A DNA stretch of 64,000 bases from assembly GCF_052078665.1 (NCBI RefSeq), contig NZ_JBQJIK010000037.1, positions 12,136 to 76,135 of the forward strand, in the 5' to 3' direction. The position numbers were made by a program, and so were the translations under genes. The stretch comes from Inquilinus sp052078665 (lineage in GTDB: Bacteria > Pseudomonadota > Alphaproteobacteria > DSM-16000 > Inquilinaceae). Position 1 is the first letter of the stretch. Every line of letters begins with the position of its first letter. Below, piece by piece: positions 33,923 to 44,188 of this stretch. The notes under the pieces were generated by a model. It was not told the origin of the DNA. It searched no databases and was given only the letters and a program-made list of their open reading frames with translations.

Positions 33923-34410
33923 CGGTTTCGGCGCCCGAGCCGCTGGCACCACATCATGGCATTGAGGCGTTCGGGTCGGGCGTCGAAAGCCTGGACAACT
34001 GGCTGAAGCGCCGGGCTCTGAAAAATCAGGCGACAGGGGCGTCTCGCACCTTCGTCGCCTGTGACGGTCGCCGTGTGCTGGCGTATTGCGCCCTGGCGTC
34101 GAGCGCGATCACCATCGACGCCGCGCCCGGCGGCTTCCGCCGCAACATGCCGGATCCGATCCCAGTGGTGGTCCTCGGCCGGCTGGCCGTGGACCTGTCG
34201 CAGCAGGGCATGGGGCTTGGCCGCGCTCTGATGAGGGATGCGGGCCTGCGTGTCATCCAGGCGGCTGACATCATCGGGATCCGCGGGATGATCCTGCACG
34301 CGCTGTCGATCGAGGCCCGGGCGTTCTACGAGCGGCTCGGCTTTGAGCCGTCGCCGCTCGATCCGATGACTCTCATGGTCACGCTGGCGGATCTTCGAGC
34401 GAGCCTGTAG
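33919..34410 (+). CDS. GNAT-family toxin (TacT/AtaT type)
   Basis: This 163-residue acetyltransferase in characterised relatives acetylates the amino group of charged tRNAs and blocks translation. The acetyl-CoA loop is VVLGRLAVDLSQQGMGLGRALM (about residues 84-105), and a catalytic-type tyrosine lies in ARAFYERLGFEPS. The pairing with a DUF1778 antitoxin and the ATGA overlap make the assignment firm. Its stop directly abuts the stop of the convergent binding-protein gene at 34411. Which tRNA it targets cannot be told. Confidence 0.9.
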   Translation: MTVSAPEPLAPHHGIEAFGSGVESLDNWLKRRALKNQATGASRTFVACDGRRVLAYCALASSAITIDAAPGGFRRNMPDPIPVVVLGRLAVDLSQQGMGLGRALMRDAGLRVIQAADIIGIRGMILHALSIEARAFYERLGFEPSPLDPMTLMVTLADLRASL

Positions 34411-35943
34411 TCACTTCGCCACCGAGACGTCCCAGTAGCGCGGCGCGTCGGCCGGCCACACCTTGAAGCCTTCGATTCGCTTGGCCACGGCATAGTCCGA
34501 GGCGTGCAGGTACAGGCTGGCGGCCGGCGCCTCCTCGGTGAACAGCCGGCCGATCTGGTCCAGCACGGCCTGCATCTGCGCCCGGTCGGTGGTGGCGTTG
34601 GCCTGGGCCAGCAGGTCGATGGCGCGCGGGTCCTTCCAGATCTTGCGCGGCTGCGGCCCGATGATCCGCTCCCATTGGCCCAGCGGGTCGAGCCGCGGCG
34701 AATAGGAGAAGGACTGGGTCTGGAACTTGCCGGTCTGGTAGGCGTCCAGCTGCGCCGTCCATTCCAGCACCTCGAGCTCGACGTTCAGCCCGACGCTGCG
34801 CAGCATGTCCTGCATCAGCACGCCGCAATCATACATCTCGGCGTAGCGCTTGTTGGCGGTCATGACGATGCGCTGGCCCTTGTAGCCGGCCTCGGCCAGC
34901 AGGGCCTTGGCCCGCTCCGGGTCGTAGGGCAGGGCGTCGGTCTGGGCCTGGGAATGGTAGGGGCTGAACTCCGGCACCGGCGTCGCCGAGAATCTGGAGC
35001 CGCCGAAGGTGACGGCCTCGGCGATGGCGGCGCGGTCCAGCGCCATCACGATCGCCTGCCGCACCCGCTTGTCCTGCAGGATCGGGTCTTCGGAATGCAG
35101 GATCAGCGCCTCCCAGCCCGGGGTGATGCTGGACTGGACCTCGAAAGCGGTGTTGCCCTGCAACTGGATCCGGTCCTGCGATTCCAGCGGCGCGGTGTCC
35201 AGTGCGCCGGCCTGCAGCGCCGTCAGCTTCGCCGCCGAATCCGGCATGATGTTGAAGCGGACCTTGTCGACGAACACCTCCTTGCGGCCGACATAGCCGC
35301 TCATGGCGTCGTCGCGCGGGGTGTAGCCGTCGAACCGGGTCAGCTCGATGTACTGGCCCGGCCGCCAGTCCGACAGGATGAAGGGGCCGGTGCCGACCGG
35401 CTTGTCCCAACCGCCGTTCGGCTTCACCGAGGACGGGTGCAGCACCGGCGTGCCGCCGCAATCCATTCGCGCCAAATTGTACAGGAACCCAGCGCTCGGC
35501 CGGTCCAGCACATAGACCACGGTGTCCGGGTCCGGCGCCGTCACGCTCTCGACCTTCAGCCCGTTGTCGCCGGTGTAGACGTCGCGGCAGCGCCATTTCG
35601 TGGCCGGGTCCATCAGCTGGTCCCAGGACCATTTCACCTCGGCCGAGGTCATGGTCGCGCCGTTCTGGAACTTCACGCCGCGGCGCAGATGGAAGGTGTA
35701 GGTCTTGCCGTCGGGAGACAGGTCCCAGCGCTCGGCCAGCATCGGCCCGACCTCCAGATCCTCGCGGAACCCGACCAGCCCTTCGACGATGTGCTGATGC
35801 ACGATGTCGGTGGCGCCGTCGCGGTCGACGCCCGGGTTGGTGCTGCGGATGTCGGCCGACAGCACGGTGCTGATGGTGCCGCCGCGCGGCGTCTCGGCCG
35901 CGGCAGGGACCGCCGCCAGCGCCGCCGCCGCGGCCAGTAGCAT
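34411..35943 (-). CDS. Peptide/nickel-type ABC substrate-binding protein (family 5)
   Basis: This 510-residue periplasmic binding protein of the DppA/OppA family begins MLLAAAAALAAVPAAAETPRGG, an N-terminal signal. It has the family signatures FHLRRGVKFQNGATMTSAEVKW and PLVEGLVGF-like IVEGLVGFREDLEVGP. The ATG at 35943 gives a signal lacking basic residues. A CTG at 35955 after AGGGGG would add LNR and make a better signal, so the true start may be that unusual codon. No permease or ATPase genes accompany it. It follows the hydrolase gene by 34 bases and is probably co-transcribed with it. Confidence 0.82.
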   Translation of the reverse strand: MLLAAAAALAAVPAAAETPRGGTISTVLSADIRSTNPGVDRDGATDIVHQHIVEGLVGFREDLEVGPMLAERWDLSPDGKTYTFHLRRGVKFQNGATMTSAEVKWSWDQLMDPATKWRCRDVYTGDNGLKVESVTAPDPDTVVYVLDRPSAGFLYNLARMDCGGTPVLHPSSVKPNGGWDKPVGTGPFILSDWRPGQYIELTRFDGYTPRDDAMSGYVGRKEVFVDKVRFNIMPDSAAKLTALQAGALDTAPLESQDRIQLQGNTAFEVQSSITPGWEALILHSEDPILQDKRVRQAIVMALDRAAIAEAVTFGGSRFSATPVPEFSPYHSQAQTDALPYDPERAKALLAEAGYKGQRIVMTANKRYAEMYDCGVLMQDMLRSVGLNVELEVLEWTAQLDAYQTGKFQTQSFSYSPRLDPLGQWERIIGPQPRKIWKDPRAIDLLAQANATTDRAQMQAVLDQIGRLFTEEAPAASLYLHASDYAVAKRIEGFKVWPADAPRYWDVSVAK

Positions 35944-35977
35944 GAGCCGGTTCAGTCTGCCCCCTGTCTGTTCGTGG

Positions 35978-36877
35978 TTATGCGCCGAAGGCGGAGGCCC
36001 GGCCGGGGCCGAGCACATCGTGGAAGAAGTCGCGCGCCCGCTCCGCCACCGCTGCGAAGTCGTGCGCGGCGCCGGGGATGATGTCGTGCCGCACCGCCAG
36101 GCCGTGCGCCTGCAGGTTGCGGCGCAGGCTGGTCAGCCGGGCGATCCGGTTGGCCCCGGCGCGGTTGGCGTCCGTCCTCCAGTGCCGGCTGCCCGGCCGG
36201 TGGGTGATCGACGCCGTCTCCAGGTCGCTGTCGCCGACCGCCAGATGCACCGGCACGCGGCGCATCGCCTCCAGGTCCGGGGCGCGGCCGAACAGCCGCT
36301 CCATGTCCCGCGTGCCGACCCACCAGTCGCGCTTCGGGTCGATCAGCGTCACCGACCCCGGGGCGCCGATCGACACCGCGCGCAGCCGCTCCGGATGCAG
36401 GTAGAGGAAGCGATGGGCGAAATGGGCGCCGCCGGAGAAGCCGAACAGGCAGAAGCGGTCGAAGCCCAGGCCGGCGCGTGCCTCGGCCTCCGCCACCATG
36501 GCCAGCAGCAGCCGGTCGTACCGGATGTCGCCCTCGGCCATGTATTTGTAGCCGTCCTCGTTGCCGTCGCCGAGCGGGTCGGCCGGGAACAGCGGCGCCA
36601 GCACCACGGCGCCGTGCCAGCGGGCGAAGTCGGCGAAGGCGTCGCGGCTCGATTCCACGCCGCGCAGGCTGCCATGCACCGATACCAGCAGCGGCACCCG
36701 CTCGATCCCGCGCAGCCGGGGCGGGACGAACAGGCTGTAGCCGAAGCGCGGATCGGCCCGGCAGGACAGCAGTGGAATGGTGCCCGTGCGCCGTGGGCCT
36801 GCCGGCCGCGCCGTGGTTCCGGCCCCCGCCGCGCGCCCGGTTTCGAGATCCGCCTTCAGCAAGCCGCCATCGGCCAT
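35978..36877 (-). CDS. Alpha/beta hydrolase, esterase/depolymerase-like
   Basis: The 299-residue protein has a core with FGYSLFVPPRLRG, oxyanion region VSVHGSLRG, nucleophile elbow FGFSGGAHFAHRFL, an acidic residue in VGDSDLETA and histidine in PGAAHDFAAV. This is the layout of poly-3-hydroxybutyrate-depolymerase-like esterases. There is no clear signal peptide. It is divergent from a GntR regulator, with a perfect palindrome just upstream of its start, so that regulator probably controls it. The substrate may be linked to the peptide-type binding protein downstream. Confidence 0.78.
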   Translation of the reverse strand: MADGGLLKADLETGRAAGAGTTARPAGPRRTGTIPLLSCRADPRFGYSLFVPPRLRGIERVPLLVSVHGSLRGVESSRDAFADFARWHGAVVLAPLFPADPLGDGNEDGYKYMAEGDIRYDRLLLAMVAEAEARAGLGFDRFCLFGFSGGAHFAHRFLYLHPERLRAVSIGAPGSVTLIDPKRDWWVGTRDMERLFGRAPDLEAMRRVPVHLAVGDSDLETASITHRPGSRHWRTDANRAGANRIARLTSLRRNLQAHGLAVRHDIIPGAAHDFAAVAERARDFFHDVLGPGRASAFGA

Positions 36878-36889
36878 CTGGCATTCTCC

Positions 36890-36907
36890 AAAATTGGCGC
36901 CAATTTT
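36890..36907. promoter_or_regulatory. Perfect 18-bp palindrome, probable GntR operator
   Basis: AAAATTGGCGCCAATTTT is a perfect palindrome 13 bases upstream of the hydrolase start and about 100 bases upstream of the divergent GntR gene. The TTGG...CCAA core resembles operators of FadR/FCD-type GntR regulators, such as the lactate regulator. Confidence 0.7.
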
Positions 36908-37005
36908 TCCGTGACGATAGACGTCAAAATCGCAGACGGCAACCCGGCATGCTACAAGGGCCTCAAGCGCACCGGGCGCGGGCGGGAACGAGACACCGAA
37001 GAACG

Positions 37006-37629
37006 ATGAAGCGGCAGGGCATGGATCGGGGGCGGGTCGAGACGCTGGTCGAGGCGATCCGGGACGACATCCTCTACGGCGTCTACCGGGCCGGAGAGTG
37101 GCTGAAGCAGATCGACCTGCAGGAGCGCTACGAGGCCAACCGCTTCGAGGTGCGACAGGCGCTGGTCGAGCTGAAGAACCGCCGGCTGGTCGAGCACAAG
37201 GTCAACAGCGGCTTCCGGGTGGCGGCGCCCGATCTCGAGGAGCTGCTGCATCTGAAGGCGGTGCGGACGATCCTCGAGACCGGCGCGGCGGAGCCGGTGG
37301 TGGCGCGGGCGACGGCGGCCGACCTGGGCGAGCTCGACGACATCGCCGCGCGCTTCGAGCAGGCGATCGAGACCGCCGACCCGCCGACCCGGACCGAGCT
37401 GAACTACGCCTTCCACCGCCGGCTCTACGACATCGCCGGCAACCCGGTGCTGGCGGCGCTGATCCACGATATGCGCGAGCGCGGCCAGTCCGGCACCACC
37501 GGCCGCTGGTTCACTTTGGCCGGGCTGCGCCTCAGCGCGCAGGAGCACCACGCCATGGTCGCCGCCATCCGCGCCCGCGACCCGGCGGCGCTGCGGCGCC
37601 TGATCGACCACCACATCAACCGGCGGTGA
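37006..37629 (+). CDS. GntR-family transcriptional regulator with FCD domain
   Basis: This 207-residue regulator has an N-terminal winged helix (VETLVEAIRDDILYGVYRAGEWLKQ then NRFEVRQALVELKNRRLVEHKVNSGFRV, residues about 8-75). The C-terminal FCD all-helical ligand domain has the metal-ligand histidines in NYAFHRRLYD, SAQEHHAMV and LIDHHI. Such proteins usually repress neighbouring catabolic genes and release on binding a small acid. ATG 37006 is a compact start. It likely controls the divergent hydrolase/binding-protein pair through the palindrome at 36890. It also sits beside the end of the B6 operon, but nothing shows control of that. Confidence 0.88.
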   Translation: MKRQGMDRGRVETLVEAIRDDILYGVYRAGEWLKQIDLQERYEANRFEVRQALVELKNRRLVEHKVNSGFRVAAPDLEELLHLKAVRTILETGAAEPVVARATAADLGELDDIAARFEQAIETADPPTRTELNYAFHRRLYDIAGNPVLAALIHDMRERGQSGTTGRWFTLAGLRLSAQEHHAMVAAIRARDPAALRRLIDHHINRR

Positions 37630-37759
37630 TCGGTTCGGTAGATCGGGAAACGAGCCGCCGCAGCCGAGGTCTCCGCTCATCGGATTGGGGCAAGACGCCC
37701 TGAATGGGCCGGACCGCGCCGCTCTCGCCGCGGACCCGGGCGGCTTCAGCGCCCGGCTC

Positions 37760-38506
37760 TCACCAGCGCACCATGCCGCCGTCGACATTCAGGGTCTGCC
37801 CGGTGATCCAGCGCGCCTCGTCGGAGGCGAGGAAGGCGATCGCCGGGGCGATGTCGCGCGGCTGGCCCTGGCCGGGGATCGCCTGCAGCATCTCGACGAA
37901 GCCGAAGGCCTGGGCGTGCGGGCTGCTCATGACCCCGTCCGACGCCGTCAGCCCCGGCGTCACCGCGTTCACGGTGATGCCGTGCTTGCCCAGCTCGGTC
38001 GCCAGCGCCCGGGTGAAGCCGAACACGCCGCCCTTGGCCGCGACATAGGCCGCCATGTTCGGCGTGCCGGCGAAGAGGGTATTGGAGCAGATGTTGACGA
38101 TGCGGCCCTGGCGGCCGCCGCGCCGCATCAGGTCCGAGGAGGCGCGGGACATCAGGAACACGCCGGTCAGGTTGACCGCGACGATCTTCTGCCAATGCGC
38201 CAGGTCGACCTCGTCCCAGGCGATGAAGGGCACGATCGCGGCGTTGTTGACCAGGATGTCGACCCCGCCGGCCCGGGCCGCAACGGTCTCGTGCAGCGCC
38301 GTCACCGCGGCCGGGTCGGAGACGTCGCAGGTGACGGCGAAGCTGTCGTTCCCCAGCCCGGCGGCCACCGCTGCGGCGCCGTCGGCATTGATGTCGGCGA
38401 CGACGATCCGCGCGCCGTCGGCCGCCAGCCGCTCAGCGATCGCCCGGCCGATGCCCTGCGCCGCCCCGGTCACGATCGCGACCTTGCCCGATAGATCCGA
38501 AGCCAT
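37760..38506 (-). CDS. Pyridoxal 4-dehydrogenase (SDR type)
   Basis: This 248-residue short-chain dehydrogenase oxidises pyridoxal to 4-pyridoxolactone with NAD+. The NAD motif is TGAAQGIG (13-20), with NNAA at 87-90 and catalytic Ser141, Tyr154, Lys158 in ICSNTLFAGTPNMAAYVAAK. The stretch FAGTPNMAAYVAAKGG with GFTRALATELGK and RWITGQTLNVDGGMVR matches the Mesorhizobium loti tetrameric enzyme as I recall it. The adjacent aminotransferase and lactonase genes, whose products act just before and after it, support the call strongly. It is the last gene of the operon that starts with the BMP binding protein. Confidence 0.88.
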   Translation of the reverse strand: MASDLSGKVAIVTGAAQGIGRAIAERLAADGARIVVADINADGAAAVAAGLGNDSFAVTCDVSDPAAVTALHETVAARAGGVDILVNNAAIVPFIAWDEVDLAHWQKIVAVNLTGVFLMSRASSDLMRRGGRQGRIVNICSNTLFAGTPNMAAYVAAKGGVFGFTRALATELGKHGITVNAVTPGLTASDGVMSSPHAQAFGFVEMLQAIPGQGQPRDIAPAIAFLASDEARWITGQTLNVDGGMVRW

Positions 38507-38535
38507 GTCCCTGTTCCCTTTTGTTGGTTGGTGAT

Positions 38536-39711
38536 TCAGCCGGCGTCGATGGCTGCCATGGCCGCCGCCACGCCGCGGCCGATATCGACCGCGTGGCCCA
38601 GCGCGCCGAGCGCCCCGCCGAGGGCGCTGATCGCCACCACGGCGTAGAGCGGCTGGGCGGTCGGCCCCATATGGCCGATGCGCACCAGCTTCCCCAGCGT
38701 CTCGCCGCGGCCGGAGGAGAAGGCGACGCCGTAGCGCTCGCGCGCTGCCCCGCGCAGCGCCTCGTCGGCGACGCCGTCCGGCACCCGCACCGCGGTGGTG
38801 GTGGGGGAGGCGATGGCCTCGCGGGCCGGCCACAGCGCCAGCCCCATCGCCTGCAGCCCGGCCCGGCAGGCCCGCGCGGTCAGAGCGTGCCGGGCCCACA
38901 CCGTCTCCGGCCCCTCCGCCAGATACTGGTCCAGCGCCGCGTCCAGGCCGTTGACCTCGGCGACCGAGGGGGTGAAGGGGAAGGGCTTGTCCCGTTTCCA
39001 GGCGTGCTCCCAGTCCAGGATGCTCAGCATCGAGGCGCGGGGCGCGTCGGGGTTGGCCTTCATTTTGGCCCAGGCGCGGTCGCTGACGCCGAGCAGGGTC
39101 AGGCCCGGCGCGCCGCCCAGGCACTTGTTCGGGCCGGTGACGAAGATGTCGGCGCGGCAGGCCTCCGGATGCACGTCCATGCCGCCGAAGGACGACACCG
39201 CGTCGACGATGAGGTAAGCGCCGTGCTCCGCCACGATCCGGCCGATCGCCTCGACCGGGTTGATCGTGCCGGACGGTGTGTCGTGGTGGCAGACCGAGAC
39301 GATGCGGATGTCGGGCCGCGCCTGCAGCATGCGGGCGACGGCGTCCGGATCGATCACGTCGTTGTAGGGCACCTCGATCTCGACCAACTCGGCGCAGTAC
39401 CGCTTGGCCCAATAGCCGAAGCCCTTGCCGTAGACGCCGGAGGCGAGGTTCAGCACCACGTCGTCGCGGGCGATCAGCGAGGCCGCTGCGGCCTCCAGCC
39501 CCAGCACCGGCTCGCCGTGCAGGATCACCGGCGGGGTCGACAGGCGCATCGCCGCCCGCGCCTTCTCGGTCACCTGCTCGTAGAAGGCCTGGAACACCGG
39601 GTCGTAGTCGTAATGGATGGTGCGCGACAGCCCGCGCAGCACCGCCGGATAGGCGTCGACCGGACCGGAGGTGAGGGTGAAGACGGGCTCGCGGATCGTC
39701 GGGTCGGGCAT
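38536..39711 (-). CDS. ppaT: Pyridoxamine-pyruvate aminotransferase
   Basis: This 391-residue class V (fold I) aminotransferase converts pyridoxamine and pyruvate to pyridoxal and L-alanine. It uses the vitamin as substrate rather than as bound PLP. The Schiff-base lysine is Lys196 in VTGPNKCLGGAPGL; further matches to the M. loti enzyme are VILHGEPVLGLEAAAASLI (with Glu67), SGVYGKGFGYWAKRY, SVCHHDTPSGTINP and SSGRGETLGKLVRIGHMGPTAQP. Similarity appears very high over the full length. It lies 11 bases after the lactonase gene and 29 before pyridoxal 4-dehydrogenase. Alanine-glyoxylate aminotransferase is the nearest alternative, but is disfavoured by context. Confidence 0.93.
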   Translation of the reverse strand: MPDPTIREPVFTLTSGPVDAYPAVLRGLSRTIHYDYDPVFQAFYEQVTEKARAAMRLSTPPVILHGEPVLGLEAAAASLIARDDVVLNLASGVYGKGFGYWAKRYCAELVEIEVPYNDVIDPDAVARMLQARPDIRIVSVCHHDTPSGTINPVEAIGRIVAEHGAYLIVDAVSSFGGMDVHPEACRADIFVTGPNKCLGGAPGLTLLGVSDRAWAKMKANPDAPRASMLSILDWEHAWKRDKPFPFTPSVAEVNGLDAALDQYLAEGPETVWARHALTARACRAGLQAMGLALWPAREAIASPTTTAVRVPDGVADEALRGAARERYGVAFSSGRGETLGKLVRIGHMGPTAQPLYAVVAISALGGALGALGHAVDIGRGVAAAMAAIDAG

Positions 39712-39722
39712 GGCGGTGGACC

Positions 39723-40529
39723 TCAGCCGTAGAATTTCGGGCCGGTCTGGTAATGGGCGAAGTTGTGCGGGTCGTGCGAGAACATCAGCTCCGCCTCCCG
39801 CTCCTCCGCCAGCTTGGCCAGGCGGCGCATCGAGGCGACGCCCGCGACCGGGTCGATGTGGAACGAGGCCTGGCACAGCGTCTCCAGGCTCTTCTGGGTG
39901 TAGGCGGCGTCGATCGTGAACAGGATCGGCCGCCGGGTCTGGAACTCGACCAACAGGCTGTAGTGGCCGATGGCGTGGCCGGGGGTGAACAGCAGATGCA
40001 CGCCCTTGGCCAGCTCGATGTCGCCCTCGACCGTCTCGAAGCGCGAATTGGCGTCGGTGGTGCCGGCCAGCAGCTGGTCGCCCTTGCCGCGCGCGGCGGC
40101 GGCCTCGGCCGAGAAGCTCAGGTCGGAATAGCCCAGCACCTCGAAGGGCTCGGGCGTCGCCGCCTGGGCGATCTCGTCGCGATGGCACAGCTTCTTCGCA
40201 TGCGGGAAGTACTTGTTGCCGCCGACATGGTCGAAGTGGAAGTGCGAGTTGACGACGGTGCCGACATCCTTCGGCTCCAGCCCCAGCAGGCCGAGCGCGC
40301 CGGGGATGGTCTGTTCCCTGGTCTGCTGCGGCTTCTCGAAGGGCAGCACCTTCATGACGTGGTCGTGGTCGAAGCCGCTGTCGATCAGGAAGCGGCCCTC
40401 GGCATGCTCGACCAGGATCGAATAGACCGGGAAGCGGATCTCGCCGCCAGGCCCGCGGTTCCAGAAGACGTGGTAGCCGTCGAGGACGAGCGAGCCGCCG
40501 TCGAGCAGGTAGACCTTGGTGTCTGTCAT
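39723..40529 (-). CDS. 4-Pyridoxolactonase
   Basis: This 268-residue metallo-beta-lactamase-fold hydrolase opens 4-pyridoxolactone to 4-pyridoxate. The zinc motif HFHFDH is at residues 96-101 (VVNSHFHFDHVGGNKYFPHA). Later ligands are in TPGHAIGHYSLL and the C-terminal SHDPHNFAHY. The N terminus TKVYLLDGGSLVLDGYHVFW and the end GPKFYG match the M. loti enzyme as I remember it. ATG 40529 has GGAGG at good spacing; 13 extra codons upstream are unlikely. It lies 19 bases after the second permease gene. Confidence 0.93.
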   Translation of the reverse strand: MTDTKVYLLDGGSLVLDGYHVFWNRGPGGEIRFPVYSILVEHAEGRFLIDSGFDHDHVMKVLPFEKPQQTREQTIPGALGLLGLEPKDVGTVVNSHFHFDHVGGNKYFPHAKKLCHRDEIAQAATPEPFEVLGYSDLSFSAEAAAARGKGDQLLAGTTDANSRFETVEGDIELAKGVHLLFTPGHAIGHYSLLVEFQTRRPILFTIDAAYTQKSLETLCQASFHIDPVAGVASMRRLAKLAEEREAELMFSHDPHNFAHYQTGPKFYG

Positions 40530-40548
40530 GGGTTCCTCCGGAAGGGTC

Positions 40549-41484
40549 TCAGCGGGCGCCTCGGACATAGGGCAGGCCCAGCGCCGCAGGCAGGCTGGCG
40601 TGCCGCCCGAACAGCACCAGCACCGCCATCACCGCGGCGAAGGGCAGCATCTGGATCACATCGGTCGGCACGTCGACGCCGGCGACCTGCAGCGCCGTGG
40701 TCAGCGACAGGCAGGCGCCGAACAGCAGGGCGCCGAGCAGCACCCAGGCCGGCCGGCCGCGCGCCAGCATCGCCAGCACGATGCCGATGAAGCCGGCGCC
40801 GTTGGTCATGAACGGGATGAACAGCCCGGCGCCGATATTGGCCAGGAAGGCGCCGCCGATGCCGGCCAGCGCGCCGGTGGCCAGCACCGCGGCGGTGCGG
40901 ATGCCGATCACGTCGACCCCGGCGGCATCCAGCGCCGCCGGCTTGTCGCCCGCCGCCTGCAGATCGAGGCCGAGCGCGGTGCGCCGGAATGTCCAGGCCA
41001 GGACGAAGACCAGGGCGACGGCGAGATAGACCACCGGGTGCCGGTCGAACAGCGCCGGACCGATCACCGGAATCGCCGACAGCCCCGGGATCGGCAGGGT
41101 CGCCGCGCCCTCCAGCCGCGGATAGCTCTGGGCGAACTGAAAGAAGTGGAGCAGGGCGGTCAGGCCCTCGGCCCCCAGGGTCAGGGCGATGCCGATGACG
41201 ATCTGGTTGAGGCCGAGCCGGACGCACAGAAGCGCCATCAGCAGGGCCACCAGCAGCCCGCCGCCGGCACCGCCGAGGAAGCCCAGCCAGATCGACCCGC
41301 TGGAATAGGCGACCAGGAAGCCGAGATAGGCGCCGGCCAGCATCATGCCCTCGATGCCGACATTCAGCACCCCGGCCTTCTCGGAGATCTGCTCGCCCAG
41401 CCCGGCCAGCAGCAGCGGCACGCCGGCGGTGATGGCGCCGAGCACCAGCGAGGTCAGGAAGGCCTGGGTCAGCAGCCCGTCCAT
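40549..41484 (-). CDS. ABC permease of the B6-linked BMP importer, second subunit
   Basis: This 311-residue BPD_transp_2-type permease has about eight to nine segments. It carries the family signature GLGEQISEKAGVLNVGIEGMMLAGAYLG near the N terminus and the coupling segment TALGLDLQAAGDKPAALDAAGVDV. It starts two bases after the stop of the first permease and precedes the 4-pyridoxolactonase gene by 19 bases. That arrangement ties the importer to B6 catabolism. Confidence 0.9.
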   Translation of the reverse strand: MDGLLTQAFLTSLVLGAITAGVPLLLAGLGEQISEKAGVLNVGIEGMMLAGAYLGFLVAYSSGSIWLGFLGGAGGGLLVALLMALLCVRLGLNQIVIGIALTLGAEGLTALLHFFQFAQSYPRLEGAATLPIPGLSAIPVIGPALFDRHPVVYLAVALVFVLAWTFRRTALGLDLQAAGDKPAALDAAGVDVIGIRTAAVLATGALAGIGGAFLANIGAGLFIPFMTNGAGFIGIVLAMLARGRPAWVLLGALLFGACLSLTTALQVAGVDVPTDVIQMLPFAAVMAVLVLFGRHASLPAALGLPYVRGAR

Positions 41485-41486
41485 GC

Positions 41487-42577
41487 TCAGGCCCTCATCC
41501 GCTCGCGGCGCCGGTGGTCGACAACTTCGACCAGCGCCAGCACGATCAGCAGGATCGCCATCACCACCAGGGTGAAATAGTGCGGCACCCCCAGCCGCCG
41601 CGCCGCGCTCTCGCCGCCGATCGACAGCACCGAGAACAGGAAGACGAAGGCGATGCTGGCAAAGCCGTTGAACCGGGCCAGGAACACCAGCGGGATCACC
41701 GCCAGGCCGTAGGCCGGGTTCCAGTCGGCCCGGACATTGCCCTGCACGCCGATGATGTCGACCGCCCCGGCCATGGCGGCGAGCCCGGCGGAGATGGCGA
41801 AGACGGCGACGGTCAGCCGCGGCACCGGCAGCCCGGCATGCACCGCGGCGCGGGCATTGGCGCCGACCACCCGCAGCTTCAGGCCGAAGGCGGTGCGGGT
41901 CATCATCAGATGGACCAGCACGACGGCGACGAGGCCGAGCACCAGGCCGCCGCTGATGGTGCTGCCGAACAACCGCGGCAGCCGGTCGTCCACCGCCAGG
42001 GTCCGGGTCTGCGGCACGGTGGTGGCGGGGTCGCGGAAGGCCAGCTTCACCAGCACATTGGCGAAGGAGGTGCCGAGGAAGGTCATCATCAGCGTGGTGA
42101 TGATCTCGTTCACCCCCTGATAGGCGCGCAGCAGCGCCGGCAGCAGCGACCAGGCGGCGCCGACCACGGCGGCCAGGAGGAGGCAGAGCGACAGGGCGAT
42201 CCAGCCGGGCAGCGCCGCCGCCAGGGGCGGACCGGCCGCGGCGACGATCACCGCGGCCAGCAGGAACTGGCCGTCGGTGCCGAGATTCCAGATCCCGGCC
42301 CGGAAGGCGACGATCAGCCCGGCGGCGAGGAACAGCAGCGGCGCCATCCGCGACAGCGACGCCTGCAGCCCGAGCCAGGACAGCAGGCCGCGCTGCAGCA
42401 CCAGCCCGTAATAGGCCAGCGGGTCCGTCCCCAGCGCCAGCAGCACGCCGCCGGACAGCAGCAGCGCCGCCAGGATCGGCACCAGCGTGACCAGCGCCCA
42501 ATGCAGCGCGGCTGCGGCCACGCCGGGGGTTGCGGGCGGCTTCTGCGCGGGGGCCGTGCCGTTCACCGCGTCCGCCG

Positions 42578-42581
<4 letters not shown>
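41487..42581 (-). CDS. ABC permease of the B6-linked BMP importer, first subunit
   Basis: This 364-residue permease is the larger partner. It has a first hydrophobic segment after a short Pro-rich N terminus, the family mark GIWNLGTDGQFLLAAVIV, and the coupling region GLKLRVVGANARAAVHAGLPVPRL. Its ATG overlaps the ATPase stop by four bases (ATGA). The pair of unequal permeases mirrors the system at 8907-10897 and the nucleoside importers of the family. Confidence 0.9.
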
Positions 42582-44134
<1,553 letters not shown>

Positions 44135-44188
44135 GGTTCCGTCGTTCCGTGGCCCGCCGGGATGTCCCGGCGGGCTCCTCGGGCGAGC

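Noticed and set aside
38525..38536. The 12-mer TGGTTGGTGATT before pyridoxal dehydrogenase also occurs at 52863-52874, beside the cupin operator.
   Set aside because: Many shared 12-mers are expected by chance in 64 kb, and this copy lacks the CAACCA-N7-TGGTTG geometry, so it is not counted as a third operator.
38536..39711. Reading the class V enzyme as serine-glyoxylate or alanine-glyoxylate aminotransferase.
   Set aside because: The full-length resemblance to pyridoxamine-pyruvate aminotransferase and the neighbouring lactonase and pyridoxal dehydrogenase make the B6 role far more likely.
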